Source: Caryophanales bacterium UBA4691 (GTDB taxonomy: Bacteria > Bacillota_I > Bacilli_A > RFN20 > CAG-826). From it: 64,000 bases of DNA. The notes below the pieces were generated by a model. That model searched no databases. It worked only from the letters and a program-made list of their open reading frames with translations, and was not told the origin of the DNA. This document shows, piece after piece, positions 53,139 to 61,999 of this stretch (position 1 is its first letter; each line of letters opens with the position of its first letter). The translations under genes and the position numbers were made by a program. The stretch is from the NCBI GenBank assembly GCA_002404865.1, contig DHKP01000011.1, positions 1 to 64,000 on the forward strand, given 5' to 3'.

Positions 53139-54595
53139 TAGTCTAAATCTTCCACTTTATTAACTTTTAAAATTCGCATGAAATTAGTTTGTCCAACTCC
53201 TGTTGGCGTTCCTCCTGCTAAAAGAATCATGTCGCCTTGTTTTAAACCTAAATCGCGCGCGACTTTTAGTGCTTTTGCTTCCATCTCTTCGATGAAATCA
53301 GGCATTTGTGTCTTAATCAAAACGCTATAAACGCCCCAATACCAAGCCGATTCTAATGCTGCTTTTCTACTGCTTGTCACAGAAATAATCGGGCAGCAAG
53401 GACGGGCTTTAGAAAGACGCTTAGAAGAATTTCCTGTTTGGGAGAAATTGATGATAAGTTTGGCTTTGATAAGCAAAGCGGTGTTAGCGATGGCATTGGC
53501 AATCGCGTCATTATTTGTCGCTTCGCTTGTTTCAAAAGCCTCACGGGCGAGACTTTCATAATCTAGTTCTTTTTCCATCGCCTCGCTAATTGCGGATTGC
53601 ATCGCAACCGATTCGACAGGATAAGCTCCGCTAGCCGTCTCTCCGGAAAGCATGACGCAGTCGCTTCCTTCATCAATTGCCGTAGCGACGTCACTAACCT
53701 CAGCCCGTGTTGGGCGTGGGTGAGTGGTCATACTATCTAACATTTGAGTGGCGGTAATTACGGGTTTGCCGTATCTTCGGCATAGTTTGATGATCTTCCT
53801 TTGAACAAGAGGTACAACTTGCGGAGGGATTTCGTCACCTAAATCACCGCGAGCAACCATGATGCCGTCTGCAGTTTTGATGATGTCTTCAATTTTTTCA
53901 ACACCTTCTGGGTTCTCTATTTTTGCGATGACGGGAATATTTGGATTCCCATATTTTTTAATCGTTTCTTTGATATCGATGATGTCTTGAGGACGACGCG
54001 TAAAAGAAGCAAAAATGACATCCACGTTTTGTTCGCAGCCGAATTTTAAATCCGCTTCATCTTGTTTGCTGATGAAAGGCATCGAAAGCCTCGACATTGG
54101 GCAATTCATGCCTTTTTGGTCTTTGATGTAATGGGTGTTCAATGCTTTTACGACAATCTCATGATTCTTCTCATCTTTATCAATGACTTGCATCTCAAGA
54201 TTTCCATCGTCGATTAAAATGACATCATTGATTTTTACATCGTCATATAATCCTGGGTGCGAACATGAAAACTTTTCTTTATTTCCAAGCATTGGGGTCA
54301 TGGAAATACGCATAATTTGACCTTTTTTGACATCGACTTTTCCGTTTTCCATGTACCCTGTTCTTAATTCAGGGCCCTTCGTATCCAAAGCAACAGCTAA
54401 ATAGATTCCGTATTTTTTCTCAAAGTCTCTTGCGATATTGATTTTTTCAAGCTGCTCCTCGTGGGTGCCATGGCTGAAATTAACGCGCATCACGTTCATT
54501 CCTGCCTTATAGAGACGATAAATCATATCCGGCGTATCGCTTGTCGGACCGATGGTGCAAACGATTTTTGTCTTTTTGTTTGTAACTAAAAACAT
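53138..54595 (-). CDS. pyk: Pyruvate kinase
   Basis: The 485-residue enzyme makes pyruvate and ATP from phosphoenolpyruvate. Conserved sites: MRVNFSHGTHEE near 36-47, the pyruvate kinase signature AKIENPEGVEKI with the catalytic Lys, MVARGDLGDEIP, and MLDSMTTHPRPTRAEVSDVA. It lacks the extra PEP-utiliser-like C-terminal domain of Bacillus Pyk (585 residues), giving the classical four-domain type. It follows pfkA by 9 bases, a common pair in Firmicutes. Confidence 0.96.
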   Translation of the reverse strand: MFLVTNKKTKIVCTIGPTSDTPDMIYRLYKAGMNVMRVNFSHGTHEEQLEKINIARDFEKKYGIYLAVALDTKGPELRTGYMENGKVDVKKGQIMRISMTPMLGNKEKFSCSHPGLYDDVKINDVILIDDGNLEMQVIDKDEKNHEIVVKALNTHYIKDQKGMNCPMSRLSMPFISKQDEADLKFGCEQNVDVIFASFTRRPQDIIDIKETIKKYGNPNIPVIAKIENPEGVEKIEDIIKTADGIMVARGDLGDEIPPQVVPLVQRKIIKLCRRYGKPVITATQMLDSMTTHPRPTRAEVSDVATAIDEGSDCVMLSGETASGAYPVESVAMQSAISEAMEKELDYESLAREAFETSEATNNDAIANAIANTALLIKAKLIINFSQTGNSSKRLSKARPCCPIISVTSSRKAALESAWYWGVYSVLIKTQMPDFIEEMEAKALKVARDLGLKQGDMILLAGGTPTGVGQTNFMRILKVNKVEDLD

Positions 54596-54604
54596 AGCGA
54601 AATC

Positions 54605-55570
54605 CTATTTGAGCAAATCGATAAGGCGAAGCATCGAAATGTGTTTATCGCGGGGCAATGAGAGAGCTTCATAAATATCGTAATCGACGATTTTATTATT
54701 TACGATGCCAATGCAGATTCCGCCTTTCCCTTCGCATAGGCAATCAACGGCGTAAGCACCCATTCTTGCCGCTAAGATACGATCGAAAGCGCTTGGGGAG
54801 CCTCCACGTTGAACATGTCCTAACACATCGCTTCTTGTGTCAAAGCCAGTTTCTTCTTGAATGCGTTTTGCGAAAGCGTTCAAATCTGGATAAAGTTTTT
54901 CGCTCACAATGACGATAGCGCGACGAGATTCGTCCTCACTATGCATCGCTTTTAAGCTGCGGAAGATTTCTTCTTCTGGAATTGGGTGATCAGGGGTAAT
55001 TATTAAATCGGCTCCTTCTGCTAATCCGCCGAATAAAGCGACATCGCCGCAATGATTCCCCATGACTTCGATTATCGCGCAGCGCCCATGAGATTCAGTC
55101 GTATCGCGGATTTTATCAACGCAATCGCAAACGGTATTTAAGCAAGTATCGAATCCGATTGTGTAGTCCGTTGAAGCGATATCGTTATCAATCGTTCCTG
55201 GCAATCCGACGCAATTAATGCCCATTTCAGTAAGTTTCTTCGCTCCCATATAGGATCCGTCACCACCGATAACGACAAGTGCTTCGATACCGAACTTCTT
55301 TAATTGTTCAACGCCTTTTTGACGAACGTTTTCCATTTTAAACTCTGGAAGACGAGCGGTGCGGAGTATTGTTCCGCCACGATTCACGATATTGCTTACT
55401 GATCCGCGGTCTAATTTGACGATTTCCCCATTGACGAGTCCGCGATATCCATCGTAGATGCCATAGACTTCTAACCCATAGCTCATTCCTGAACGTACGA
55501 CAGCGCGTATTGCGCAGTTCATTCCTGGAGCGTCTCCTCCAGAGGTTAGAATTCCAATTCTTTTCACCAT
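54605..55570 (-). CDS. pfkA: ATP-dependent 6-phosphofructokinase
   Basis: The 321-residue enzyme has the bacterial PfkA features: GILTSGGDAPGMNC near the N-terminus, GGDGSYMGA, GLPGTIDNDI with the catalytic Asp, and the PFK signature around GHVQRGGSPSAFDR. It commits fructose-6-phosphate to glycolysis. ATG at 55570 is chosen because GAGGAGAAAAAAT lies just upstream and homology begins MVKRIGILTSG; the frame is open 21 bases further. It is the first gene of pfkA-pyk-ROK. It is divergent from dnaB. Confidence 0.95.
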   Translation of the reverse strand: MVKRIGILTSGGDAPGMNCAIRAVVRSGMSYGLEVYGIYDGYRGLVNGEIVKLDRGSVSNIVNRGGTILRTARLPEFKMENVRQKGVEQLKKFGIEALVVIGGDGSYMGAKKLTEMGINCVGLPGTIDNDIASTDYTIGFDTCLNTVCDCVDKIRDTTESHGRCAIIEVMGNHCGDVALFGGLAEGADLIITPDHPIPEEEIFRSLKAMHSEDESRRAIVIVSEKLYPDLNAFAKRIQEETGFDTRSDVLGHVQRGGSPSAFDRILAARMGAYAVDCLCEGKGGICIGIVNNKIVDYDIYEALSLPRDKHISMLRLIDLLK

Positions 55571-55797
55571 ATTTTTTCTCCTCGGCCACAATCCGCTTAA
55601 TTATGAACCACTTTTTCTCTATGAGAAAGCAATATCTAGCAAAAACCTGTTTTTTACCGATTTCACTAAATAAGGATTACTGCTTGGAAAAGAAACTTAG
55701 TTTGTTTCTTCTAGAAAAGCAGTGGCTTACTTTGTCATTTAACGCTTCGCAAAACGAAATGACAATGAGGAAAACACTACAAGAAAAAGGAGAAAAA

Positions 55798-55806
55798 ATG
55801 GTATAG
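55798..55806 (+). other. Two-codon open frame (ATG-GTA-TAG) at the dnaB ribosome site
   Basis: AAGGAG (55787-55792) lies five bases before ATG 55798, which reads Met-Val-stop. The dnaB ATG at 55809 is two bases after that stop and 16 bases from the Shine-Dalgarno. Termination-reinitiation would place ribosomes at dnaB. It could also be an accident of sequence. Confidence 0.35.
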
Positions 55807-55808
55807 TT

Positions 55809-57083
55809 ATGCAACGTATGGTTAGTGATTTATCGATTGGTGATTTATTCGAGACAAGAAGATTATCTTCCCTTAGTGATTTTGACGCAAAAGTCGTATT
55901 GGATTTATACATGCCCTTAGTCGGCGCGAAGGCTATTTCTTTTTATTTCTATCTTTATCAAAATGAGCCAGAAACGATTACCAACCATGAAAAAATGCTA
56001 CGTAATACGAGTTTCACTCTCGGTGAAGTAGTGGCAATGCTTAGTGCGCTAGAAGCAGTAGCGCTAATTAAAACGTTTTTAGGGGAAAGCGAGAAATTTC
56101 GTCTTTTTGATTATTGCTTATACGCTCCTTTATCCCCCCGCGCTTTTTTCGGCGATCCTTTATTCGCTGGGACGCTAGAAAGCTACATTGGCAAAGACGA
56201 TTGCAAGAAACTCGCGAAGAAATATTCTTTCTCGAATCCGCCCGAAAATTTCAAAAACGTTTCTATGGATTTTTTGACTTATTTTTCACCTGATGTCAGT
56301 GACTCAAAATACGCTCAAAGCGTTTTGAATAGCGGTGGGAAAAAAGCGGGGAAAGCCTCTATTTCATTTGACTTTACAGGTTTTTTAAACGCCTTGAAAG
56401 AGAATGATTCCCGCTACGAACCAACTACGTTTTCTCGTGAAGAGATTAGTTATATCGAACGGGTCTCTGCTCTTTATGGTTATAGCGCTGAAACATTGGC
56501 GAGTTTTGCGAATAGCGCATTTCTTCCTGCTAAGCCTATTGGCAAACGCTTAGATAAAAAATCCTTTCTTTCGTTGTGCCAAGAAAATGCCCGTTTTGAT
56601 TACTTAAAGATGGAAAACAAAAATCGGCGGAAAAATCCGATTCACGGCGATACCTCCATTGCAAGGATGATTCGGAAAATGCAAAATACAACCCCGATTG
56701 AATTCCTATCGTTTTTACAAAAAGGGAACATGCCTGCCCCAAGCGATATAACTCTCGTTCAAGAATTGACACTAGATATAGGGCTCAATAATGAAGTGAC
56801 TAACGCTCTTCTCTTTTATGTCCTTTCCACGCAAAACAACACATTGCCAAGGGCCTATACCGAAAAAGTAGGAGCCTCTTTAGTCCGTGAGGGATTGGAA
56901 ACGGCGTTGGATACTATGAACTATTTCACGAAAACTAATAAAGCGAAAACTCGTAGGCCGATTCAAAATCAGCCTTGTAATATCGAAAAAAAACCAATAA
57001 CAAATGATACCAATATTTCGATATCCTCTTCGACAAAAGAGGAATCGTTCGATGATCTTTTTGCAGAGATTGAGAAGAAATAA
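55809..57083 (+). CDS. dnaB: Replication initiation and membrane attachment protein DnaB (Firmicutes type)
   Basis: The 424-residue protein resembles Bacillus DnaB, which helps load the replicative helicase with DnaD and DnaI. It has an N-terminal DnaB/DnaD winged-helix region (about 1-130) with FDAKVVLDLYMPLVGAKA, and a DDBH2-like region (about 280-375) with IHGDTSIARMIRKMQNTTPIEFL and LVQELTLDIGLNNEV. The C-terminal tail is Lys/Ser rich. It is followed by dnaI 3 bases later, the classical pair. The start may be 55809 or the ATG at 55818. Confidence 0.88.
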   Translation: MQRMVSDLSIGDLFETRRLSSLSDFDAKVVLDLYMPLVGAKAISFYFYLYQNEPETITNHEKMLRNTSFTLGEVVAMLSALEAVALIKTFLGESEKFRLFDYCLYAPLSPRAFFGDPLFAGTLESYIGKDDCKKLAKKYSFSNPPENFKNVSMDFLTYFSPDVSDSKYAQSVLNSGGKKAGKASISFDFTGFLNALKENDSRYEPTTFSREEISYIERVSALYGYSAETLASFANSAFLPAKPIGKRLDKKSFLSLCQENARFDYLKMENKNRRKNPIHGDTSIARMIRKMQNTTPIEFLSFLQKGNMPAPSDITLVQELTLDIGLNNEVTNALLFYVLSTQNNTLPRAYTEKVGASLVREGLETALDTMNYFTKTNKAKTRRPIQNQPCNIEKKPITNDTNISISSSTKEESFDDLFAEIEKK

Positions 57084-57086
57084 GTT

Positions 57087-58007
57087 ATGAAAACGAGCAA
57101 AGAAGAAAGTGAAAAAATAAGACCAAATGGGAACCCTTCTATTATGGGTGCCGTCGATAATTTAATGTGTGATCCTCTTGTTAAGAAAAAGATGGGTGCG
57201 CTTGGTGTTGACGCTTCTTTTTTAGAACGGAATTTACCGTTGTTTTTAGCTTATCAAGAAGCAATCCACGCTTGCGAAAAATGTCGTGGGTTGGAGGAAT
57301 GTACCTCCATTCCGCCCCATCATACGATGGATTTGTTTCTCGACGATAGTGGTGTTTTGAATCGAACCTTCGGGTATTGCCATTTCTTATTGGAGAAAGA
57401 AGCGATCCGCAATGGCTATTTGTATCGAGATTTCGATGATAGCTTTTTATCAAATGACTTGAATGCTTATAAAGGCGATACGAAGCGAATCCGCGAATTT
57501 GTTAAATTTTGCACGAGCGCCATCGCTAATCGCAATGTTCATCCTTGGGTTTATGTTTATGGGGATGTTGGGGTTGGGAAAAGCTCAATTTTGATTGCCG
57601 TTTGCAATCGCCTAGTGAAAGGCGGAAGGAAGATTGCCTTTCTTGATTGCAATAAGCGTTTTGACGAATTTAAGTCTCTATCCATTAAAAACAAACAGCT
57701 TTTCGAGCAGACAATGAATCAAATTGCTTCTTACGATATCCTTGTGCTGGATGATTTCGGGAACGAATTCAAAAGCGATTATACCCGCGATCAAATCTTG
57801 ATGCCTTTATTGAATTATCGCGCCAAGAAAAACCTTACTACCTATTTTTCAAGCAACTATACCCTCGACGAGATTAAAGCTCTTTATAGCACTTCAAGAG
57901 CGGGAAGCATCATCGCATCTAAAATGGTCGGTTTGATCCAATCTAAAATCGAGCGTCCCTATGAACTTGAAAAAGGATTTGAGTCTTTTTTAGGGAATTA
58001 CAAGTAG
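57087..58007 (+). CDS. dnaI: Primosomal helicase-loader protein DnaI
   Basis: The 306-residue AAA+ ATPase loads the replicative helicase. The N-terminal helicase-binding part has a Cys/His set, CEKCRGLEEC, of the DnaI zinc domain. The AAA+ part holds Walker A YGDVGVGKSS near residue 163 and Walker B LVLDDFGNEF near 220, then YFSSNYTLDEIK as sensor 1. It is co-transcribed with dnaB. Its 3' end overlaps the convergent mutM-coaE gene by 10 bases. Confidence 0.92.
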   Translation: MKTSKEESEKIRPNGNPSIMGAVDNLMCDPLVKKKMGALGVDASFLERNLPLFLAYQEAIHACEKCRGLEECTSIPPHHTMDLFLDDSGVLNRTFGYCHFLLEKEAIRNGYLYRDFDDSFLSNDLNAYKGDTKRIREFVKFCTSAIANRNVHPWVYVYGDVGVGKSSILIAVCNRLVKGGRKIAFLDCNKRFDEFKSLSIKNKQLFEQTMNQIASYDILVLDDFGNEFKSDYTRDQILMPLLNYRAKKNLTTYFSSNYTLDEIKALYSTSRAGSIIASKMVGLIQSKIERPYELEKGFESFLGNYK

Positions 58008-59383
58008 GGAATGCTAGCCAATATCTTCTGCAAAGAAGCAACCGAACCGTTTCCATCTAATAGGATGGAGGCGGCTTTTTTTGCTTCTTTTCGCGGGAAG
58101 GATTCATTCATTTTTAAGGAAGAAGCAACGTCTTTCCCACGTTTTGACAAACGCTCCGCCTGCGTTTCTCTATTTGCTTCAATATAAATAATTAAATCGC
58201 ATTCTTTTTCTAAAGGGGAACCGATTAATAAGGGGACATCTAAAAGGATTCTTTTGGCGGTGCTACGACGGATTTCATGCTCGATTTTTTCGAAAACTTT
58301 CGGCCAAACTAATTTTTCAAGCTGTGTTTTCTTGCTTCCGTCTTTTGCGATTTCTTTTCGGCAATAATCGCGATTAAGCCCAAAACTTGTAACGCTCTCT
58401 TGGCCAAAAATCTTTTTAACGCCTATTAAGATGGATTTTTCTTTGTATAAAGAGGCGACGATCTTATCGGCGTCAATAATTTCATACCCTTTCTTCTCTA
58501 AATACTTTGAAACTTCGCTTTTTCCACTTGCGATGGGGCCGGTTACGCCGATGATCAAGGGGCGGTCTCCTTTTTGGCAAACGGGGCAATAGGTGGTTCC
58601 TCTCCCATTAACGACGATGCGCTTTAAAGGGAAGGTACACCGAGGACAAGGCGATTTGCTTTTACCATAAACGAGAAGCTCGTTTTGCATTAGTCCGCTA
58701 ACGCCTTCTTTTGGATGGTAGCTTTTAATTGTACTGCCCCCTTCTTTTATGGCTAAAGTTAAAATTCGCCTAGCTTCTTTCAAAATGGAACATACTTCTT
58801 CTTTCGATAAAGTCTTTGCTTTTTTTAGAGGGTTTATCCTTGCGGCAAACAATGTTTCGTCAGCATATATATTTCCGATTCCGGAAATAATGTGCTGATC
58901 CATTATGGCTTCTTTAATTGGGCGATTGGTTTTCCTTAGCGCGCTTTCTAGTCCTTCTAAAGAAATCGAAAATGGGTCTAACGCCAATAAGGATAGCGGA
59001 GGAATGGTTAACAAATCTTTTTCGTAGCGGAATTCAATTGTTCCGAATGTCCTTACGTCGTTATAGCGGAGGGTTTTTCCATCAAGAAATTCATAACGCA
59101 TGATATCGTGGGGAAAACGGCTTTCTTCAATATTTCCTTCAAAATATTTTCCTTCCATTCGTAAATGAGAAATGATTGCTTTTTTATGCGTGAGATGAAA
59201 AATAAGGTATTTCCCAAGGCGAGAAACATGGGTAAACGTTTCTCCGACTAATGAAGAGATGAAATAATCCGCATCATTTAGGATGTTTTTCTTGCGATAG
59301 ATTTTTATCGCGGAAATCGTTTCTCCTTTTACGATGGGTTCCAAAATTCGCTTTACTGTTTCTACTTCTGGGAGCTCTGGCAT
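57998..59383 (-). CDS. mutM-coaE: MutM-CoaE fusion: formamidopyrimidine-DNA glycosylase joined to dephospho-CoA kinase
   Basis: The 461-residue protein has two complete enzymes. Residues 1-270 are Fpg/MutM: catalytic P2 and E3, K58 in the LGKYL block, and a four-Cys zinc finger C246, C249, C266, C269 that ends in CPVCQ. Only about 6 residues later starts CoaE (about 276-461): P-loop GVTGPIASGKS at 279-289, IIDADKI, DVPLL and the lid ERLSKR. MutM excises 8-oxoG; CoaE makes coenzyme A from dephospho-CoA. In Bacillus these genes are separate neighbours (polA-mutM-ytaF-coaE). No stop or frameshift separates them. Its start adjoins the polA stop. Confidence 0.92.
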   Translation of the reverse strand: MPELPEVETVKRILEPIVKGETISAIKIYRKKNILNDADYFISSLVGETFTHVSRLGKYLIFHLTHKKAIISHLRMEGKYFEGNIEESRFPHDIMRYEFLDGKTLRYNDVRTFGTIEFRYEKDLLTIPPLSLLALDPFSISLEGLESALRKTNRPIKEAIMDQHIISGIGNIYADETLFAARINPLKKAKTLSKEEVCSILKEARRILTLAIKEGGSTIKSYHPKEGVSGLMQNELLVYGKSKSPCPRCTFPLKRIVVNGRGTTYCPVCQKGDRPLIIGVTGPIASGKSEVSKYLEKKGYEIIDADKIVASLYKEKSILIGVKKIFGQESVTSFGLNRDYCRKEIAKDGSKKTQLEKLVWPKVFEKIEHEIRRSTAKRILLDVPLLIGSPLEKECDLIIYIEANRETQAERLSKRGKDVASSLKMNESFPRKEAKKAASILLDGNGSVASLQKILASIPYL

Positions 59384-61996
59384 TTATTTCGCCTCATACC
59401 AATTTTTGCCGATACCAACTTCCGCGGTCAACTTTACGGGAAGTTTTACTGCGTTTTCCATGATATCTTTGATTCCTTTTTTGACCCGCTCTAATTCATT
59501 GGAAGGCACTTTAAAGATAAGTTCGTCATGAATTTGAAGCACCATCTTGGTAGATAGATGGTTTTCGCTTAAATAACGGTCTATTTTCACCATCGCGATT
59601 TTGATTAAGTCCGCAGCGCTTCCTTGAACGGGTGCGTTTAGTGCGGCACGTCGTGCGGCTTCTCGCTTAATATAATTCTGATCATTAATATCTCTTAAGT
59701 AGCGGCGTCTGCCAAACATCGTGGTTACGTAGCCTTGCGTAGACGCATCGCGAGTAATCTTATCGAGGAAAGTTTTTACTTCTGGATAAGAGGAATAAAA
59801 GGATTCGATGATGCGTCTAGCCTCTTTTGGGGAATCCCCGATTTGCTGCGACAGCCCAAAGTCGCTAGTTCCATAAATAATTGCGAAGTTGACGGCTTTC
59901 GCTCGTCTTCTTTCATAGGGGGTAACATCTTCGTGCCCAAAAATGGTGCGAGCAGTTTCTGTGTGAACATCGTGCCCGGCGTTAAATACATCGATATATG
60001 ATTTGCATCCGCTTAATGCAGCTAGAAGGCGAAGCTCTATTTGCCCATAGTCAAGCGACATAAGGTAAACGGAAGGATCATCGTAATAGAACGCGTTACG
60101 AATTTGTTTCCCCTCTTCGTCGCGCGAGGAAATGTTTTGCAAATTCGGAGAGGAAGAAGAAAGGCGCCCAGTAGTGGTTTGCGCTTGATTAAAATAACTA
60201 TGGATTTTGCCGTCTTTTTTGATATGCGGAGTTAGTCCGTCGATATAAGTCCCGAGCAATTTAGCGTATTTTCGGTATTCCAAAATCCAATGAATGATAG
60301 GGGATTCATCATAGATATTCATCAAATCATCGATGGAAGTGCCAGCGTTTTTAGAATGTGGCAAATTCATGACTTCATAGAGAATATGAGCGATTTGCTT
60401 TGGGGAGTTTATGTTGAATTTATCCCCGGCGATTTTATAGATTTCATCTTCGGCATTTCTCTTTTTGAAGGCGAAGGTTTTACCATATTCCTCTAACTTA
60501 TCCTGATGAAGCGGAAACCCTTCTATTTCCATTTTCGCAAGCACCTTCATTAAAGGCATTTCTATATCGCGATACAAAGCGTAGGCGTTCACGCTTTTGA
60601 GGGATTTTTCGATTTTTGGAAGTAAGGAAAGTGCGAAATAAGACATTTTTCCTGTTTTTTCTACATTCTTTGCATCGGCTACGAGCAAAGACATAGCTTC
60701 TTCTTTTTTCTCACCGATATCGACGCCAAAAGCTCCATAGATTAAAGCTGGGCGAGACGATAAACTGCTATCCAGCAAATAACCGGCAAGCAATAAATCT
60801 TCTTCGATGCCTTCGATTTCGATCCCTAAATTATTCAAGGCATAGATTGTCGCTTTCCCATCATAGACGCTCTTTTTGATTTCTTTGTTAGAAAGATAGT
60901 CTTTTAACGATTGATCGCTTTTAAGGTCATTCACACTTTCGTAATAAGTTTTTTCGCCCGTTGAAATCGCGATACCAAGAGGTTCTTCATCGTGATAAGA
61001 AAAGAAATCCACATCGAGAGCTAAGCCAATTTCCTTTGGAAGCTTTATGTCTTTAAAACTATGGATTTCCTCGATTATAGGGGAGAAAGAATTGACGCTT
61101 TCTCTTTTTAGAGAAGAAGGCAGACGCGCAAGTAATTGCTTTAATTCATACTTCTGCGAAAAAGAATTCACTAACGAAAAATCATATCCAGCATATGTTA
61201 AATCATCGATAGAAAAAGGAAGAGAAACGTCAGTTTTAATTCGTGCAAGGCGATAACTTGCTTCACCCAATTTTTCCCCTTCGATGATTTTTTCACAGAT
61301 TTTACCTTTGATTTGATCGGCTTTTGCAGCGCTTATTACAGCGGGGAAAGTGCCATATTCTTGGATTAATTTCGTCGCGGTTTTTTCTCCAATCCCAGGA
61401 ATGCCAGGGTAATTGTCGCTTGTGTCGCCTCTTAAGCCTTTGAAATCGATAATCTGCGATGGGGTCAATCCCATTTTTTCTTTCAAATATGCTTCATCGT
61501 ATTCTTCCATTTTCGTCAAGCCGACTTTGAGCAACGAAACTCTGATATTTTTATCGATAAGCTGCAAATAATCGTGGTCACTTGTGTAGATAATGACCTC
61601 ATATCCGCGTTTGCTCGCTTCTTTAGCGACCGTCCCGCAGATATCGTCGGCTTCTATGCCATGTTCTTCAAAATAAACAATGCCTAGCGCTTTGCATAAT
61701 TCGCGGGAAATTGGGAATTGCGGTTTTAGATTTTCTGGGCAGGGAGCACGATTCGCTTTGTAATCTTTGAATTCCTCTTTCCGGAAAGTCTCCTTATCGC
61801 TATCGAAGCCGACGAATATTCCCTCATTTCCTTTAAAGGTCGCAAGGATTTTTGAAAGCATGTTCCCAAAAGCGAAGATTGCGTTGGTGGGGATTCCCTT
61901 TTTTGTGCGCATGATCGAGGCATTGTCCCCGTAACTAGTCGCATAATATCCGCGGAACAATAAACTATTTCCATCGATTACTACGAGTTTGCTCAT
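59384..61996 (-). CDS. polA: DNA polymerase I
   Basis: The 870-residue enzyme has a 5'-3' exonuclease domain (about 1-290, with VIDGNSLLFRGYY and EADDICGTVA), a central region that lacks the catalytic D-E of proofreading (ALDVDFFSYHDE) as in Bacillus Pol I, and the polymerase domain (about 460-870) with SLDYGQIELR, RRAKAVNFAIIYG and QIHDELIF. It processes Okazaki fragments and repair gaps. AGGAGAAT upstream of ATG overlaps the end of dnaE, and mutM-coaE starts right after its stop, so dnaE-polA-mutM-coaE is an operon. Confidence 0.96.
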   Translation of the reverse strand: MSKLVVIDGNSLLFRGYYATSYGDNASIMRTKKGIPTNAIFAFGNMLSKILATFKGNEGIFVGFDSDKETFRKEEFKDYKANRAPCPENLKPQFPISRELCKALGIVYFEEHGIEADDICGTVAKEASKRGYEVIIYTSDHDYLQLIDKNIRVSLLKVGLTKMEEYDEAYLKEKMGLTPSQIIDFKGLRGDTSDNYPGIPGIGEKTATKLIQEYGTFPAVISAAKADQIKGKICEKIIEGEKLGEASYRLARIKTDVSLPFSIDDLTYAGYDFSLVNSFSQKYELKQLLARLPSSLKRESVNSFSPIIEEIHSFKDIKLPKEIGLALDVDFFSYHDEEPLGIAISTGEKTYYESVNDLKSDQSLKDYLSNKEIKKSVYDGKATIYALNNLGIEIEGIEEDLLLAGYLLDSSLSSRPALIYGAFGVDIGEKKEEAMSLLVADAKNVEKTGKMSYFALSLLPKIEKSLKSVNAYALYRDIEMPLMKVLAKMEIEGFPLHQDKLEEYGKTFAFKKRNAEDEIYKIAGDKFNINSPKQIAHILYEVMNLPHSKNAGTSIDDLMNIYDESPIIHWILEYRKYAKLLGTYIDGLTPHIKKDGKIHSYFNQAQTTTGRLSSSSPNLQNISSRDEEGKQIRNAFYYDDPSVYLMSLDYGQIELRLLAALSGCKSYIDVFNAGHDVHTETARTIFGHEDVTPYERRRAKAVNFAIIYGTSDFGLSQQIGDSPKEARRIIESFYSSYPEVKTFLDKITRDASTQGYVTTMFGRRRYLRDINDQNYIKREAARRAALNAPVQGSAADLIKIAMVKIDRYLSENHLSTKMVLQIHDELIFKVPSNELERVKKGIKDIMENAVKLPVKLTAEVGIGKNWYEAK

Positions 61997-61999
61997 ATT

